The position numbers and the translations under genes are program-made. Of a stretch of 64,000 nt of DNA, positions 1 to 9,568 are shown piece after piece. Numbering within the stretch: the stretch's first letter is position 1; every line of letters begins with the position of its first letter. The notes beneath the pieces were generated by a model that saw only the letters and a list, made by a program, of their open reading frames with translations, was not told the DNA's origin and ran no database searches. This stretch comes from Microbulbifer yueqingensis (GTDB lineage: Bacteria; Pseudomonadota; Gammaproteobacteria; Pseudomonadales; Cellvibrionaceae): the NCBI RefSeq assembly GCF_900100355.1, contig NZ_FNFH01000001.1:386963-450962 (forward strand), in the 5' to 3' direction.

Positions 1-299
1 AAGGCGGCGACCAGGTCGGCATCGCTCACCTCGCGCCCGCCGATGCGCACCCGCTCATTGAACCGCAGCAGGTGCGGCGAGCTGTAGGCTCCGGTGCTGT
101 GGCCACCGGCCAGTAACAGCGCCTCGAGGGTGGCGACGCAAGAGCCCTTGCCGTTGGTGCCGGCCACCGTGATCACCCGCGGTGCCGGCCGCTCCACGCC
201 CAGGGTGCTCGCCACGGTGGCCACGCGGGTCAGGCCCAGTTCGATTTCCGTCGGGTGCAGCCGTTCCAGCCGCTCCAGCCAGAGTTGCAATTCGGTCAT
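1..299 (-). CDS. folC: Bifunctional folylpolyglutamate synthase/dihydrofolate synthase, N-terminal part (partial)
   Basis: This is the first 99 codons of a minus-strand gene that leaves the window at base 1. The translation from the ATG at 299 has the Mur-ligase/FolC opening, with the ATP-binding P-loop GTNGKGS at residues 47-53 and the following SSPHLLRFNERVRI segment, which is diagnostic of FolC. FolC adds glutamate to dihydropteroate and folates in the cytoplasm. It follows accD by 115 bases, the accD-folC order known from Pseudomonas and E. coli. Only the N-terminal domain is visible, so completeness cannot be judged. Confidence 0.93.
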   Translation of the reverse strand, partial: MTELQLWLERLERLHPTEIELGLTRVATVASTLGVERPAPRVITVAGTNGKGSCVATLEALLLAGGHSTGAYSSPHLLRFNERVRIGGREVSDADLVAA

Positions 300-414
300 G
301 GATTACCCCGTGTCAGGATGGTATTTGCATCAGTATGCCGGCAGCTGGGCGCCGGTAACAGGGGAGAGATAGAGAGATCGGGGGCGCGCCGGACGGCCGC
401 GCCCCGGGCCGGCG

Positions 415-1269
415 TCAGGCGCCAGACAGCTTGCCCAGCAGGCGGGCGATGGTAGTGCGCATGTCCCGGCGGGGAATGATCATGTCGATGGCACCGTGGT
501 CGAGCAGGAATTCGCTGCGCTGGAAGCCCTTGGGCAGCTTCTGGCGGATCGTCTGCTCGATGATGGCGGGGCCGGCAAAACCGGCGCGGGCACCGGGCTC
601 CGCCGCATTGATATCCCCCAGCAGCGCCAGGGACGCGGACACGCCCCCGTACACCGGGTCGGTCATGACCGAGATGTAGGGCACCCCGGCCATCTTCATT
701 TTCTCGAGTACCGCGGAGGTCTTGGCCATCTGCATCAGGGAGATCAGGGCCTCCTGCATGCGGGCGCCACCGGTGGCGGAAAAGCACACCAGGGGGATTT
801 TCTCTTCCAGCGCCAGCTGGGCGGCGCGGGTGAAGCGTTCACCCACCACGTAACCCATGGAGCCGCCGTGGAAGGCGAACTCGAAGGCCACCGCCACCAG
901 CGGCTTGCCCTCCAGGGTGCCGCGCATGGCGATCAGGGCATCCTTCTCACCGGTGGCTTTCTGCGCCTGGCTCAGGCGGTCCTTGTACTTCTTGACGTCC
1001 TTGAACTTCAGGCGGTCCACCGGCACCACGTCGGTGGCCAGCTCTTCGCGGCCGTCCTCGTCCAGGAAGACGTCCAGCCGGCGCCGCGCGCCGATGCGCA
1101 TGTGATGGTCACACTTGGGACAGACGTCCAGGTTGCGCTCCAGCTCCGGGCGGTACAGCATGGCGTCACACTTGACGCATTTCTTCCACACCCCCTCCGG
1201 GACCTTGCTGGCGCCGGGACGGCGCTCGGTGCGAATGACCGCGGGAACGATTTTTTCTAACCAGCTCAT
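415..1269 (-). CDS. accD: Acetyl-CoA carboxylase carboxyltransferase subunit beta
   Basis: This 284-residue protein is the beta half of the carboxyltransferase that moves CO2 from carboxybiotin to acetyl-CoA to make malonyl-CoA for fatty acid synthesis; its partner AccA is not in the window. The N-terminal four-cysteine zinc ribbon is intact (C31, C34, C50, C53), followed by the crotonase-like core with the segments [14 protein letters not shown] and [11 protein letters not shown] that shape the acyl-CoA site. Length is normal for the family (about 285-305). It lies 152 bases after trpA and before folC. The ATG at 1269 sits at the expected N-terminus, shortly before the zinc ribbon. Confidence 0.97.
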   Translation of the reverse strand: MSWLEKIVPAVIRTERRPGASKVPEGVWKKCVKCDAMLYRPELERNLDVCPKCDHHMRIGARRRLDVFLDEDGREELATDVVPVDRLKFKDVKKYKDRLSQAQKATGEKDALIAMRGTLEGKPLVAVAFEFAFHGGSMGYVVGERFTRAAQLALEEKIPLVCFSATGGARMQEALISLMQMAKTSAVLEKMKMAGVPYISVMTDPVYGGVSASLALLGDINAAEPGARAGFAGPAIIEQTIRQKLPKGFQRSEFLLDHGAIDMIIPRRDMRTTIARLLGKLSGA

Positions 1270-1421
1270 CTTGTTTCCAAATCCCGATGCTTTTTCAGGG
1301 CCAAGCGCTGTCCTTGGCCGATGGCTTTGTGGGCGAGAATTAAAACACTAACACCATTTACCGGTGCGGCCAGTTCAGCCGCTGACGGCGGCTTTCTGGC
1401 CAGCCAGTCACAACTGTGAAA

Positions 1422-2231
1422 TCAGGCATCCAGGGCGGTGCGGATCTCCCCGGTGATTTCCGCCACCGCATCCCGTGCGGCCGCGCCATCACGGGCCTCG
1501 CCGATCGCCGACACCAGTACGCTGCCGACCACCGCGCCGTCGCCCGCCTCACTGACTGCCCTGGCCGAGGCGCCGTCCTTGATACCGAAACCGACGCACA
1601 GCGGCAGGTCGGTAAAGCGGCGAATCCGCCCCAGGTTTTCGCGCACCGCCTGGGGGTCCAGGTTGCCGGCACCGGTGACGCCCTTCAGCGAGACATAGTA
1701 AACAAAGCCGCTGGCGAGCCGCGTGATGGCCTGGATCCGCTCTTCACTGGTGGTGGGCGTGAGCAGGAAGATATTGCGCAAGTTGCGCGCGCGCAGCAAA
1801 TCGCTCAGCGGACCGGCCTCTTCCGCCGGCAGGTCTACGGTCAGCGCGCCGTCCACGCCGGCCTCCAGCGCCGCATCGGCGAAGCGCTCCGCACCCATCC
1901 TCTCGATCGGGTTGGCATAGCCCATCAGTATCACCGGCGTGTCGCTGTCTTCCCGCCGGAACTCCCGCACCATCTCCAGGCACTGGCGCAGCGAGGTGCG
2001 GAATTCCAGCGCGCGCTCGTGGCCGCGCTGGATCACGGGCCCTTCCGCCATGGGGTCAGAGAAAGGCACCCCCAGCTCGATCAGGTCGGAGCCGGATGCC
2101 ACCAGCTGGTGCATCAGCGGCACGGTATTTTCGGGGCCGCCGTCGCCGGCCACCAGGTAGGTCACCAGCGCCTTGCGGCCCTCTTCGCGCAGCCGGGCAA
2201 ACCGGCGGTCGATTCTGTTCTGTTGTGTCAC
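1422..2231 (-). CDS. trpA: Tryptophan synthase alpha chain
   Basis: TrpA cleaves indole-3-glycerol phosphate to indole, which passes through a tunnel to TrpB. I start it at the GTG at 2231 (269 residues, the usual length) because AGGA lies 9 bases upstream; an ATG at 2264 would add 11 residues with no clear ribosome site. The catalytic Glu is in IELGVPFSDP (E52). The second catalytic position, Asp60 in the Salmonella enzyme, is Glu here (MAEGPVIQ, E63; codon GAA). The (beta/alpha)8 barrel landmarks ILMGYANPIE and the phosphate-binding GFGIKDG are present. The gene follows trpB by about 50 bases and is probably co-transcribed with trpF-trpB. Confidence 0.96.
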   Translation of the reverse strand: MTQQNRIDRRFARLREEGRKALVTYLVAGDGGPENTVPLMHQLVASGSDLIELGVPFSDPMAEGPVIQRGHERALEFRTSLRQCLEMVREFRREDSDTPVILMGYANPIERMGAERFADAALEAGVDGALTVDLPAEEAGPLSDLLRARNLRNIFLLTPTTSEERIQAITRLASGFVYYVSLKGVTGAGNLDPQAVRENLGRIRRFTDLPLCVGFGIKDGASARAVSEAGDGAVVGSVLVSAIGEARDGAAARDAVAEITGEIRTALDA

Positions 2232-2280
2232 TCGCTCAATTCCTGTTGCTTCGCACTGCTGCAAACCTGTGGCCGGTGCC

Positions 2281-3498
2281 CTAGACCTCGATACCGTCGA
2301 TTGCGGCCACGGTGAAGATATCCTTGTCGCCGCGCCCGGACAGGTTGACCACGATGTTCTGGTCCGGCGACATGCCGGCGGCCAGTTTCAGCGCGTAGGC
2401 CACCGCATGGCTGGACTCCAGCGCCGGCAGGATGCCCTCCTTGCGGGTCAGGGTGCGGAAGGCGCTGAGGGCCTCCTGGTCGTCGGCCACCACATAGTTC
2501 ACGCGGCCGATATCCTTGAGCCAGGCGTGCTCGGGACCGACGCCCGGGTAGTCGAGGCCCGCGGACACGGAGTGGGTCTCGATAATCTGGCCGTCCTCGT
2601 CCTCCATCAGGTAGGTGCGGTTGCCGTGCAGCACACCGGGCACGCCCTTGTTCAGCGGGGCGGCGTGGCGCCCGCTGGCCAGGCCCTCGCCGCCCGCCTC
2701 GACACCGTACATCTTCACGTCGCGGTCATTGAGGAACGGGTGGAACAGGCCGATGGCGTTGGAACCGCCGCCGACACAGGCCACCAGCGCATCCGGCAGA
2801 CGGCCGAATTCTTCCAGACTCTGGGCGCGGGCCTCGCGGCCGATCACCGAGTTGAAATCGCGCACCAGCTGCGGGTATGGATGCGGGCCGGCGACGGTGC
2901 CGATGATGTAGAAGGTGTCGTCGACATTGGTCACCCAGTCGCGCATAGCCTCATTCATGGCGTCCTTGAGGGTCTTGGACCCGGACTGCACCGGGATCAC
3001 CTCGGCCCCGAGCAGTTTCATGCGATAGACATTCGGGGACTGGCGCTTGACGTCCTCGGCACCCATGTACACCGCGCACTCCAGTCCCAGGCGCGCGGCG
3101 ACGGTGGCAGTGGCAACGCCGTGCTGGCCCGCACCGGTTTCTGCAATAACACGGCGCTTGCCGCTGTGCTTGGCCAGCAGCGCCTGCCCCACGGTATTGT
3201 TCACCTTGTGGGCACCGGTGTGATTGAGATCCTCGCGCTTGAGCCAGATACGCGCGCCGCCGGCCTCAGCCGTCAGGCGCTCGGCCAGGTACAGCGGCGA
3301 AGGACGGCCAACGTAATGGGCCAGGTCGTAATCGAACGCCGCGCGGAATTCCGGGTCGTCCTTGAGGCGGCTGTACATTTCCTGCAGCTCGTCCAGGGCT
3401 CCGATCAGCGTCTCGGACACGAAGCGACCGCCGAAGGGACCGAAGTGTCCGCCCGCATCGGGAAATGCTGAATAATCTACTGGCTTCTGATCGCTCAC
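2281..3498 (-). CDS. trpB: Tryptophan synthase beta chain
   Basis: TrpB condenses indole with serine using pyridoxal phosphate. I start at the GTG at 3498, which has AGGAG 8 bases upstream and gives 405 residues, a normal length; the longer frame to 3552 would abut trpF and add 18 residues not typical of the family. The PLP lysine is K98 in HTGAHKVNN and the phosphate cup is VGGGSNAIG. The N-terminal motif [20 protein letters not shown] matches TrpB1. It lies between trpF and trpA. In Pseudomonas trpBA sits elsewhere under TrpI control, so this trpFBA-accD-folC arrangement differs; no TrpI-like gene is in the window. Confidence 0.97.
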   Translation of the reverse strand: MSDQKPVDYSAFPDAGGHFGPFGGRFVSETLIGALDELQEMYSRLKDDPEFRAAFDYDLAHYVGRPSPLYLAERLTAEAGGARIWLKREDLNHTGAHKVNNTVGQALLAKHSGKRRVIAETGAGQHGVATATVAARLGLECAVYMGAEDVKRQSPNVYRMKLLGAEVIPVQSGSKTLKDAMNEAMRDWVTNVDDTFYIIGTVAGPHPYPQLVRDFNSVIGREARAQSLEEFGRLPDALVACVGGGSNAIGLFHPFLNDRDVKMYGVEAGGEGLASGRHAAPLNKGVPGVLHGNRTYLMEDEDGQIIETHSVSAGLDYPGVGPEHAWLKDIGRVNYVVADDQEALSAFRTLTRKEGILPALESSHAVAYALKLAAGMSPDQNIVVNLSGRGDKDIFTVAAIDGIEV

Positions 3499-3552
3499 TC
3501 TAACTGCTCCTGTTACACCTGGTCCCGTAGCTGTTGATTTGGTGGCTGGCAC

Positions 3553-4173
3553 TTATCCGCCGCCCGCCTGCCGCGCCGCGGCAATGAATGTGTAGACCCG
3601 GTCGGCATCCTTGCGCCCGGGCGAGGACTCCACCCCGCCGCTGACGTCGACGCCCTGGGGATGCGCCTGGCGTATCGCCGCGGCGACATTGTCCGGGGTC
3701 AGCCCGCCGGCCAGCACGATCTGCTGGCCGCTGTCCTGCGGTACCCGCTGCCAGTCGAAGGACTCGCCGGTGCCCCCCGGCACGCCCGGGCGATAGGCAT
3801 CCAGCAGGAAGCCGCGGGCGCCCGGATGCCCGGCCATGGCGGCCAGCACATCCAGGTCCTCTTTCATACGCAGCGCCTTGATATATGGACGTTGGAACTG
3901 CTCGCAATATTCGGCCGGCTCATCGCCGTGGAACTGCAGCAGGTTGAGAGGCACTTTCGCGAGCACCTCGTTGACGGTGTCGGCGCTGGCATTGACGAAC
4001 AGTCCCACCAGGGTGAGGAACGGCGGCACCGCCGCCGCAATCGAAACCGCCTCGGGCGCGGTGACACAGCGCGGGCTGTGCTCGTAAAACACCAGCCCCA
4101 GGGCATCCGCCCCGGCTTCGGCAACCATCGCCGCGTCTTCCGCGCGGGTTATACCGCACACTTTCACTTGCAT
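3553..4173 (-). CDS. trpF: Phosphoribosylanthranilate isomerase
   Basis: TrpF performs the Amadori rearrangement of phosphoribosylanthranilate in tryptophan synthesis. The ATG at 4173 gives 206 residues beginning [10 protein letters not shown], with the general-acid cysteine at position 6; a TTG at 4185 is possible but both starts have weak ribosome sites. The catalytic Asp lies in FLLDAYRPG, and the phosphate-binding segments [10 protein letters not shown] and GVDVSGGVE are present. The gene is first of the trpF-trpB-trpA-accD-folC series. Upstream, where truA would be expected, an unrelated plus-strand operon begins at 4372, leaving a 198-base divergent intergenic region that must hold the trpF promoter. 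Confidence 0.96.
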   Translation of the reverse strand: MQVKVCGITRAEDAAMVAEAGADALGLVFYEHSPRCVTAPEAVSIAAAVPPFLTLVGLFVNASADTVNEVLAKVPLNLLQFHGDEPAEYCEQFQRPYIKALRMKEDLDVLAAMAGHPGARGFLLDAYRPGVPGGTGESFDWQRVPQDSGQQIVLAGGLTPDNVAAAIRQAHPQGVDVSGGVESSPGRKDADRVYTFIAAARQAGGG

Positions 4174-4371
4174 CGCGTTACGCAACCGACCGGTGGTTCA
4201 ATCAAAAAGGGAGTCAGCGATACTAGCAGATTGGCGCCGGCCGCGAAATGCGGCCCCATGACGATCCCCTGCCTACCATGCCCGCCAAAGGCATGACCGT
4301 CCCGCTTGACAGCCGCTCCCACAACTCCTACTGTACCACCACACACAGCACACCTAGAACGGAAGCGGGAA

Positions 4372-4776
4372 ATGATAAAGATAAATACGGGCGACTCGCG
4401 CCCTATCTTCCGCCAGATAGTCGATAGCATCCGCCGGCAAATTGCCACAGGCGAACTGGAGCCCGGGAGCAAGCTGCCCAGCGTACGCGGACTGGCGATG
4501 CAACTGACCGTGAACACCAACACTGTCGCCAAGGCCTACAGCGAGCTGACCGCCCAGGGCTGGGTGGAATCCCGTCCGGGACTCGGACTGTTTGTCTCCA
4601 AGCCACGCAAGCTGTTCAGCGACCGCGAACAGGAGCGCCGCCTGAACGAAGCCATCCAGCAGTTCATCAACCAGGTAATCGGCCTGGACTACGACGCAGG
4701 GCAACTGCTGGAGCGCCTGGAGCGCGAAATCAAGGCACTGGAAAAGGGTCAGGGGAGGAGTGCCGGCAATGAGTGA
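4372..4776 (+). CDS. GntR-family transcriptional regulator, YtrA type
   Basis: This 134-residue protein has an N-terminal winged helix-turn-helix (roughly residues 9-75, with PIFRQIVDSIRRQI and PGSKLPSVRGLAMQLTVN), followed by a short C-terminal dimerisation helix pair and no large ligand domain. That is the build of the YtrA subfamily, whose members usually repress an adjacent ABC transporter operon. The ATG at 4372 is preceded by GGAAGCGGGA. The stop overlaps the start of the ABC ATPase gene, so the two are translationally coupled. Autoregulation of this operon is inference from the family; I could not define an operator. Confidence 0.9.
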   Translation: MIKINTGDSRPIFRQIVDSIRRQIATGELEPGSKLPSVRGLAMQLTVNTNTVAKAYSELTAQGWVESRPGLGLFVSKPRKLFSDREQERRLNEAIQQFINQVIGLDYDAGQLLERLEREIKALEKGQGRSAGNE

Positions 4777-5677
4777 GTTCGCCATCCGCACGCAGGGGCT
4801 CTGCAAGCACTACGGGCGCAAGCGGGTCCTGCACAACCTGAGCCTGGACCTTCCCCGTGGCGGTATACACGCGCTGGTTGGCAGCAACGGCGCCGGCAAG
4901 TCCACCCTCTTCCGCCTCCTGCTGGGCTTAACCGAACCCAGCAGTGGCAGCTCAGAGATACTCGGCTGCGAAAGCTGCCAATTGACCCCCGCATTGCGCG
5001 GGCGCATCGGTTTTGTCAATGAGGAGCATACGCTGCCCGAGTGGATGCGGGTGGAAGCTGTAATGGAAATGCAGCGCAGCCTTTACCCCCAGTGGCGCGA
5101 GGCCACCTACCGCGAGGTGCTGGGCAATTTCGATGTGCAGCCGGGGCAGCGGGTGAGTGAATTATCCCGCGGCGAGCGCGCTGGTTTTAACCTGTCCCTG
5201 GCGCTCGCCCAGAGTCCGGAGCTGCTGATACTGGACGAGCCCACCCTGGGCCTGGACGTGGTCGCCAAGCGCGCCTTTCTCGAAGCCCTGATGTTTATCG
5301 GCACCGACTCCGGCTGCACCATTCTCTACTGCTCACACCAGATGGAGGAGATAGAGAGAGTCGCCGACAACCTGCTGATTATGGAGCGGGGCGAACTGAA
5401 GTCCGTATCTCCACCGGACGAATTCAGCGCCCGGGTGCACCACTGGATTGTGGAGTTCCCGGAGCGCCCCCCCGCCAATAACGAAATCCCCGGACTACTG
5501 CAGCTACGCCGCATCGACGACAGCTATCAGCTGACGGTGCTAGACGCCGGCGAGCCGCTACAGCAATTCCTGCAAGACCGCGGTGCCAGGGTCCACTGCA
5601 AACTTCAGGTGAGCCTGGATGAGGCGGTAAACAGCTACCTGGCAAAAAACCACCGCACTGCACAAGCTGCACAATAA
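4769..5677 (+). CDS. ABC transporter ATP-binding protein
   Basis: A 302-residue nucleotide-binding subunit. Walker A is GSNGAGKST (residues 38-46), the signature is the degenerate LSRGE (132-136) and Walker B is LLILDEP (152-158) followed by TLGLD; the switch histidine is in CSHQMEE. The C-terminal 80 residues form the accessory domain common in ABC-2 and YtrB-type ATPases. The ATG at 4769 overlaps the last codons of the GntR gene with GGAGG upstream; a GTG at 4760 is less likely. It should energise the membrane protein encoded next. The substrate is not known; YtrA-linked transporters are often tied to cell-envelope stress. Confidence 0.92.
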   Translation: MSEFAIRTQGLCKHYGRKRVLHNLSLDLPRGGIHALVGSNGAGKSTLFRLLLGLTEPSSGSSEILGCESCQLTPALRGRIGFVNEEHTLPEWMRVEAVMEMQRSLYPQWREATYREVLGNFDVQPGQRVSELSRGERAGFNLSLALAQSPELLILDEPTLGLDVVAKRAFLEALMFIGTDSGCTILYCSHQMEEIERVADNLLIMERGELKSVSPPDEFSARVHHWIVEFPERPPANNEIPGLLQLRRIDDSYQLTVLDAGEPLQQFLQDRGARVHCKLQVSLDEAVNSYLAKNHRTAQAAQ

Positions 5678-5687
5678 GGAATAAAAA

Positions 5688-7550
5688 ATGTGGAACCTGA
5701 TCAAATGCGAATGCCTGCGCTTTCGCAAATGGGCCCTGGGCCTGACCGCATTACACTTGCTGCTGCTCGGCTACCTGTATATCGGCGGTGCCCTGCGTCC
5801 TTCTGAGCCCGGCATCGCCTATAGTGCGGCCATACTCTACGCGCTGGTGGGCCTCGCCTTCGGCCTGGTGCAGGTTGGCGGCTACCGCCGTCCCAGCCAG
5901 TGGGTGTTCCTGGTGCACCGCCCGCTGGCGCCGGCGCGCATCTGGCTGTCGTTGGTGGCCGCGGCCCTGCTGCTGATCACCATCGCTATCGTCGCTCCAC
6001 TGTACCTGGTCCTGCTGGGTGTAGACTTTGGCAGCGCACAGGATTTCGACCTGCGGTTTTACCTGTTACCGCCCTACCTGTTCGGCCTGGTGTTTTCCTT
6101 TTACCTCTGCGGCACTTTTGTTTTACTGAGCAGCTCCCGTGCCGCGCTCCTGGTGCTCGCTTTGCCAGCGTTGTTCCTTACCAGGGAAGCGGGGCTCTGG
6201 ATTTTCCTGCCACAGCTGGCGGTGATTGGGCTGCTGTTGTGGCTCAACCGTTGCGCATTCAAACCCGACCAGAAAGCGCAGCCAAAATCGGCCGCCGCAT
6301 TGGTGCCCACGGCGCTGGCGATACAGTGGGGACTCTACTACACACTTTACGCAGTCGCGTCCCTGACCTTCCAGTTTGGCCAGATGGCCCTGAACCAACA
6401 CCCGAACTCAAATCCCGTGCCGGATACCCCTCACAGTATTGTCGGCATGGAAGACACCGCGGCCATGCAGTACGCCTTTGGCGAGAATGAGGCCCCCCTC
6501 CTGAAGAGGGAGCTTGCCATCGCTGAAGTGCACCGGGCCTACGCTGGGTGGAACCACTTTCCCTTCCCCCAGCAGCTACCCTTTGCGGATCGTGGCGGCT
6601 ATCTGCTCGACAAGGCCCGCAACGTCCAGTGGCATTTCAGCCACGACCGCATGCTGTTTAAAGGAATCAATAGCCGCAGCGGTGCCGACGCCGGCTGGAT
6701 GGGCCGCAGCGGCAGGATCTACCCTTCCACCGACGGCATGGCTGCGGATGAATATTTCCGCGAGATTCCACTGGTGGTCGATGAAACCACCCTGGTGACC
6801 CCCCGGGAGCTTTACCGTGCGGATTTCGACAGTCGACGCCTGGAACTGCTCCACGCCCTGGAGAACGACGAGGAATACCGCAGCGGCCCGCAGCTGGAAG
6901 GAAAAATGGCCGTCGCCATCAGCAACCGCAACCTGTATTTCTTCGACGCCTTCAGTCTTCGCAACGGGCACGAACTACTGCAGCCGGATGCTACCGTCGC
7001 ACTGCCCGGCAGCATCGACAACCTGCATTCGATTTATGTTGCGGAGCTGGCTGACGGCTATGCCGTCAGCTTCCTGTACGGCACCTACGAGCGCCAGGGC
7101 TGGTCTCCGGCACTACTGGTGAGTGGGCTGCTGCCGCTGGGCGGGGAATTTTCCGATACCAGCACCAGACCCTTGCAGCCCTCCTTCTCCGACTGGTTTA
7201 TCTACAAGCAGTACCTGATTTCCCCGCTGCTGGCTTACTTGAGCAAGGCAACCTGGTCGGCGATAGAGCCCCGCCACGAAGGCTCGGTTTCGCTGCACAC
7301 CCTGCTTTCCCGCCCGATACCCGTCCAGGTGCGCACCGCCATGCTGGTTAGCGCCCTGCTCTGCGCATTGCTGACGGCCCTGCTCTCCCGCCGTACGCAG
7401 TTGGAATCCAGAGGGCGCGCCATCTGGATCACCTGCAACGCATTCACTGGAATCCCCGGGCTGCTGACCTTCCTCTGCCTGAGCGAATGGCGCGAAGCGG
7501 ACCGTGACCAGGCAGCAGCGGAAGTTGCACAGAGAGCACAGCTGGCATGA
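5688..7550 (+). CDS. Large ABC-2-like permease with extracytoplasmic domain
   Basis: This 620-residue membrane protein starts 10 bases after the ATPase gene. The first 240 residues hold about six hydrophobic segments (near 17-33, 45-65, 85-112, 122-146, 150-190 and 210-235). They are followed by a roughly 310-residue soluble region with no motif I recognise, then one or two hydrophobic stretches near 556-572 and 590-606 before a charged tail. The layout suggests an ABC permease carrying a large periplasmic insert. It is assigned by operon position and membrane topology, not by a signature. The stop overlaps the start of the following peptidase gene (ATGA). Confidence 0.7.
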   Translation: MWNLIKCECLRFRKWALGLTALHLLLLGYLYIGGALRPSEPGIAYSAAILYALVGLAFGLVQVGGYRRPSQWVFLVHRPLAPARIWLSLVAAALLLITIAIVAPLYLVLLGVDFGSAQDFDLRFYLLPPYLFGLVFSFYLCGTFVLLSSSRAALLVLALPALFLTREAGLWIFLPQLAVIGLLLWLNRCAFKPDQKAQPKSAAALVPTALAIQWGLYYTLYAVASLTFQFGQMALNQHPNSNPVPDTPHSIVGMEDTAAMQYAFGENEAPLLKRELAIAEVHRAYAGWNHFPFPQQLPFADRGGYLLDKARNVQWHFSHDRMLFKGINSRSGADAGWMGRSGRIYPSTDGMAADEYFREIPLVVDETTLVTPRELYRADFDSRRLELLHALENDEEYRSGPQLEGKMAVAISNRNLYFFDAFSLRNGHELLQPDATVALPGSIDNLHSIYVAELADGYAVSFLYGTYERQGWSPALLVSGLLPLGGEFSDTSTRPLQPSFSDWFIYKQYLISPLLAYLSKATWSAIEPRHEGSVSLHTLLSRPIPVQVRTAMLVSALLCALLTALLSRRTQLESRGRAIWITCNAFTGIPGLLTFLCLSEWREADRDQAAAEVAQRAQLA

Positions 7551-9568
7551 TCCGCTCAATCATTCTCGCCACCCTGCTCTTGTACGTTACCCCGCCCGTC
7601 GCATCGGAGCTGCCAGCTGAGCTGGCGGGCGCTGTGGCGACCAGTGAATCCGCAGAGCCGGCAAAATTGCTGCCGAGGCAATTCTTCCTCGCACAACCCG
7701 AAATCGCCCTGGCACGGCTTTCGCCAGACGAAAGTCGGGCGGCAGTAATCACCCGCGAAGGACAGGACTTGACCCTGTACCTGCTGGAACTCAACAACGG
7801 CAGGAAAATTGAGCGCTTCCGCAGCAAATCCCTGCGCGACGTGCGGTGGTCCGGAGACAGCCAGGTGCTGTTCCTGAAAACCGACCAGGGCCTGGCCGCA
7901 GCCAACGCAGGCAGCGGGCGCCCCCATTTACTGGTACGCCTGGACACGGATAAAGAGGAATCCTTTCTGGGCGTGGCACCGAGAGGCGCAGCGGCTTTCG
8001 TATCACTGCCGGCCAAACGGGGCGGTCACGAAATCTACCGCCTGGAAGTGAACGGCGAGCGGGAACTGCTCTTGCACACCGAGCACCCGGTCCGCGACCT
8101 GCTGGCCGACGAGACGGGTATCCGCTACCTGCGCCTGGTGGAGGGCGATGCCCATACCCTGGTCCAGCTTATCGGCAACAAGCGAAGAAAGGTCTTCCAG
8201 TGCGATTTTCTCGATGCGTGCGAACTCCTCGGATCGAGCGGCGACAAACTGTTGCTGCGCAGCGACGGCGACGGCCAGTACCGGCGACTGCTGCAGCTGG
8301 ACACCAGCTCCGGAAGTGTGACCGAACTACACCGGGACCCGCAGGGTATCGCCAGCCTCGACACAGTGCAGATTGCCCGCGATGGCCGAACCCCGCTGAT
8401 CGCCAGTTACCGCAGTAATTACCGCCACAACTACGGCCTGGGCGCAGCCACGCAACGGGTAGGCGAACTGGAGCGACAATTTGCAGGCAGCGACCTGGAG
8501 ATCGCGGCCCACAGTGCCACGGGTAATTGGCTGGTTCGCGAAGAGCGTTCCGATTACCGTCAGCCCCGCTATTTTTTATTGCGGGCCGGAAGCCAACAAC
8601 CCGAACGCATACTCAAGGAGTTCCCGCATGAACAGATCATTGGTGATGAACGCCAGTTATCCGCAAAGATCCCGTTCAGGTTCACCGCCTCCGATGGCCT
8701 GGTAATCCACGCCTACATCAGCCTGCCCAGCGGCGGCGACCTGTCCCGGGCACCGATAATCGCCCGTCCGCACGGCGGTCCCTGGAACCGGGTGGATTCC
8801 GGAGCGGATGTTTTTACCCAGTTTCTCGTCAACCGGGGCTATATCGTGTTTGAGCCCAATTTCCGCGCTTCCACTGGTTATAGCCGCGATTTCGCCCTGG
8901 CCGGCCGCGGCGAGTTCGGCAACGGGCGCGTGCAGCAGGACATATTGGACGGCCTCGACTTTTTATTGCAACGGGGCATCGGCGATGTGCAAAAGCAGGC
9001 TATCGTCGGTCACTCCTTCGGCGGATTCTCCGCTTTGACCGGGCTGGTGTTCACCCCGGATCGCTTCCGCGCTGGCCTGGCCGCCTCGCCTCCACCCGAC
9101 ATGGTGAGCGCGGTAATTGCTTACGGTAAACGCCTCGGCCTGCGCGCCAACGGTATCAGCTGGTCCAGGTCCCTCGAGGAACTGGTGGGGGAGCTGGGCA
9201 ATCCGGAGTTTGTTGCACAACTGAGAGGCCAGATGCCCGGCGCCTACCCGGAGCGGGTAAAGAGGCCGCTGCTGGTAATTGCGGGCGGTATGGACGAAAG
9301 GGTGGATCGCCGGCGGGTAAAAGGCTTCGTTTCCCGTGTGCAGGAAAGTGGAACCGATATCTGGTTTCTGCTGGACAGGGACGAGGGCCATATTTTCCAG
9401 AAACCCCTGGCGCGGGAAGCCTACTTATACATGGCGGAAACCTTCCTCGCCCGCTACCTGGGTGGCCGGCACCAAAGGGAGACCTCGCCGCCCCTGCAAA
9501 GCTACTTGCGGCAAACACTGCTCACAAACGGTGGTCGGGAGAGAAATGCGACAGCGAACCGGAATTAA
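7547..9568 (+). CDS. Secreted S9-family (prolyl oligopeptidase type) serine peptidase
   Basis: A 673-residue protein with a signal peptide (residues about 1-20, cut near VAS), a long beta-propeller-like N-terminal half, and a C-terminal alpha/beta-hydrolase peptidase domain. The catalytic triad can be read as S490 in GHSFGG, D583 in GGMDERVD and H615 in DEGHIF; the oxyanion segment RPHGGPWNRVD lies upstream. These are S9 (POP/DPP/acylaminoacyl peptidase) features, and such enzymes cleave short peptides. It is probably periplasmic. The start overlaps the permease stop, so it is part of the GntR-ABC operon. Its 3' end overlaps the 3' end of convergent truA by 4 bases. A role in processing peptides handled by the transporter is inference. 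Confidence 0.88.
   Translation: MIRSIILATLLLYVTPPVASELPAELAGAVATSESAEPAKLLPRQFFLAQPEIALARLSPDESRAAVITREGQDLTLYLLELNNGRKIERFRSKSLRDVRWSGDSQVLFLKTDQGLAAANAGSGRPHLLVRLDTDKEESFLGVAPRGAAAFVSLPAKRGGHEIYRLEVNGERELLLHTEHPVRDLLADETGIRYLRLVEGDAHTLVQLIGNKRRKVFQCDFLDACELLGSSGDKLLLRSDGDGQYRRLLQLDTSSGSVTELHRDPQGIASLDTVQIARDGRTPLIASYRSNYRHNYGLGAATQRVGELERQFAGSDLEIAAHSATGNWLVREERSDYRQPRYFLLRAGSQQPERILKEFPHEQIIGDERQLSAKIPFRFTASDGLVIHAYISLPSGGDLSRAPIIARPHGGPWNRVDSGADVFTQFLVNRGYIVFEPNFRASTGYSRDFALAGRGEFGNGRVQQDILDGLDFLLQRGIGDVQKQAIVGHSFGGFSALTGLVFTPDRFRAGLAASPPPDMVSAVIAYGKRLGLRANGISWSRSLEELVGELGNPEFVAQLRGQMPGAYPERVKRPLLVIAGGMDERVDRRRVKGFVSRVQESGTDIWFLLDRDEGHIFQKPLAREAYLYMAETFLARYLGGRHQRETSPPLQSYLRQTLLTNGGRERNATANRN

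Noticed and set aside
2232-2264. ATG at 2264 as the trpA start
   Set aside because: No ribosome site; the GTG at 2231 has AGGA at proper distance and gives the standard length.
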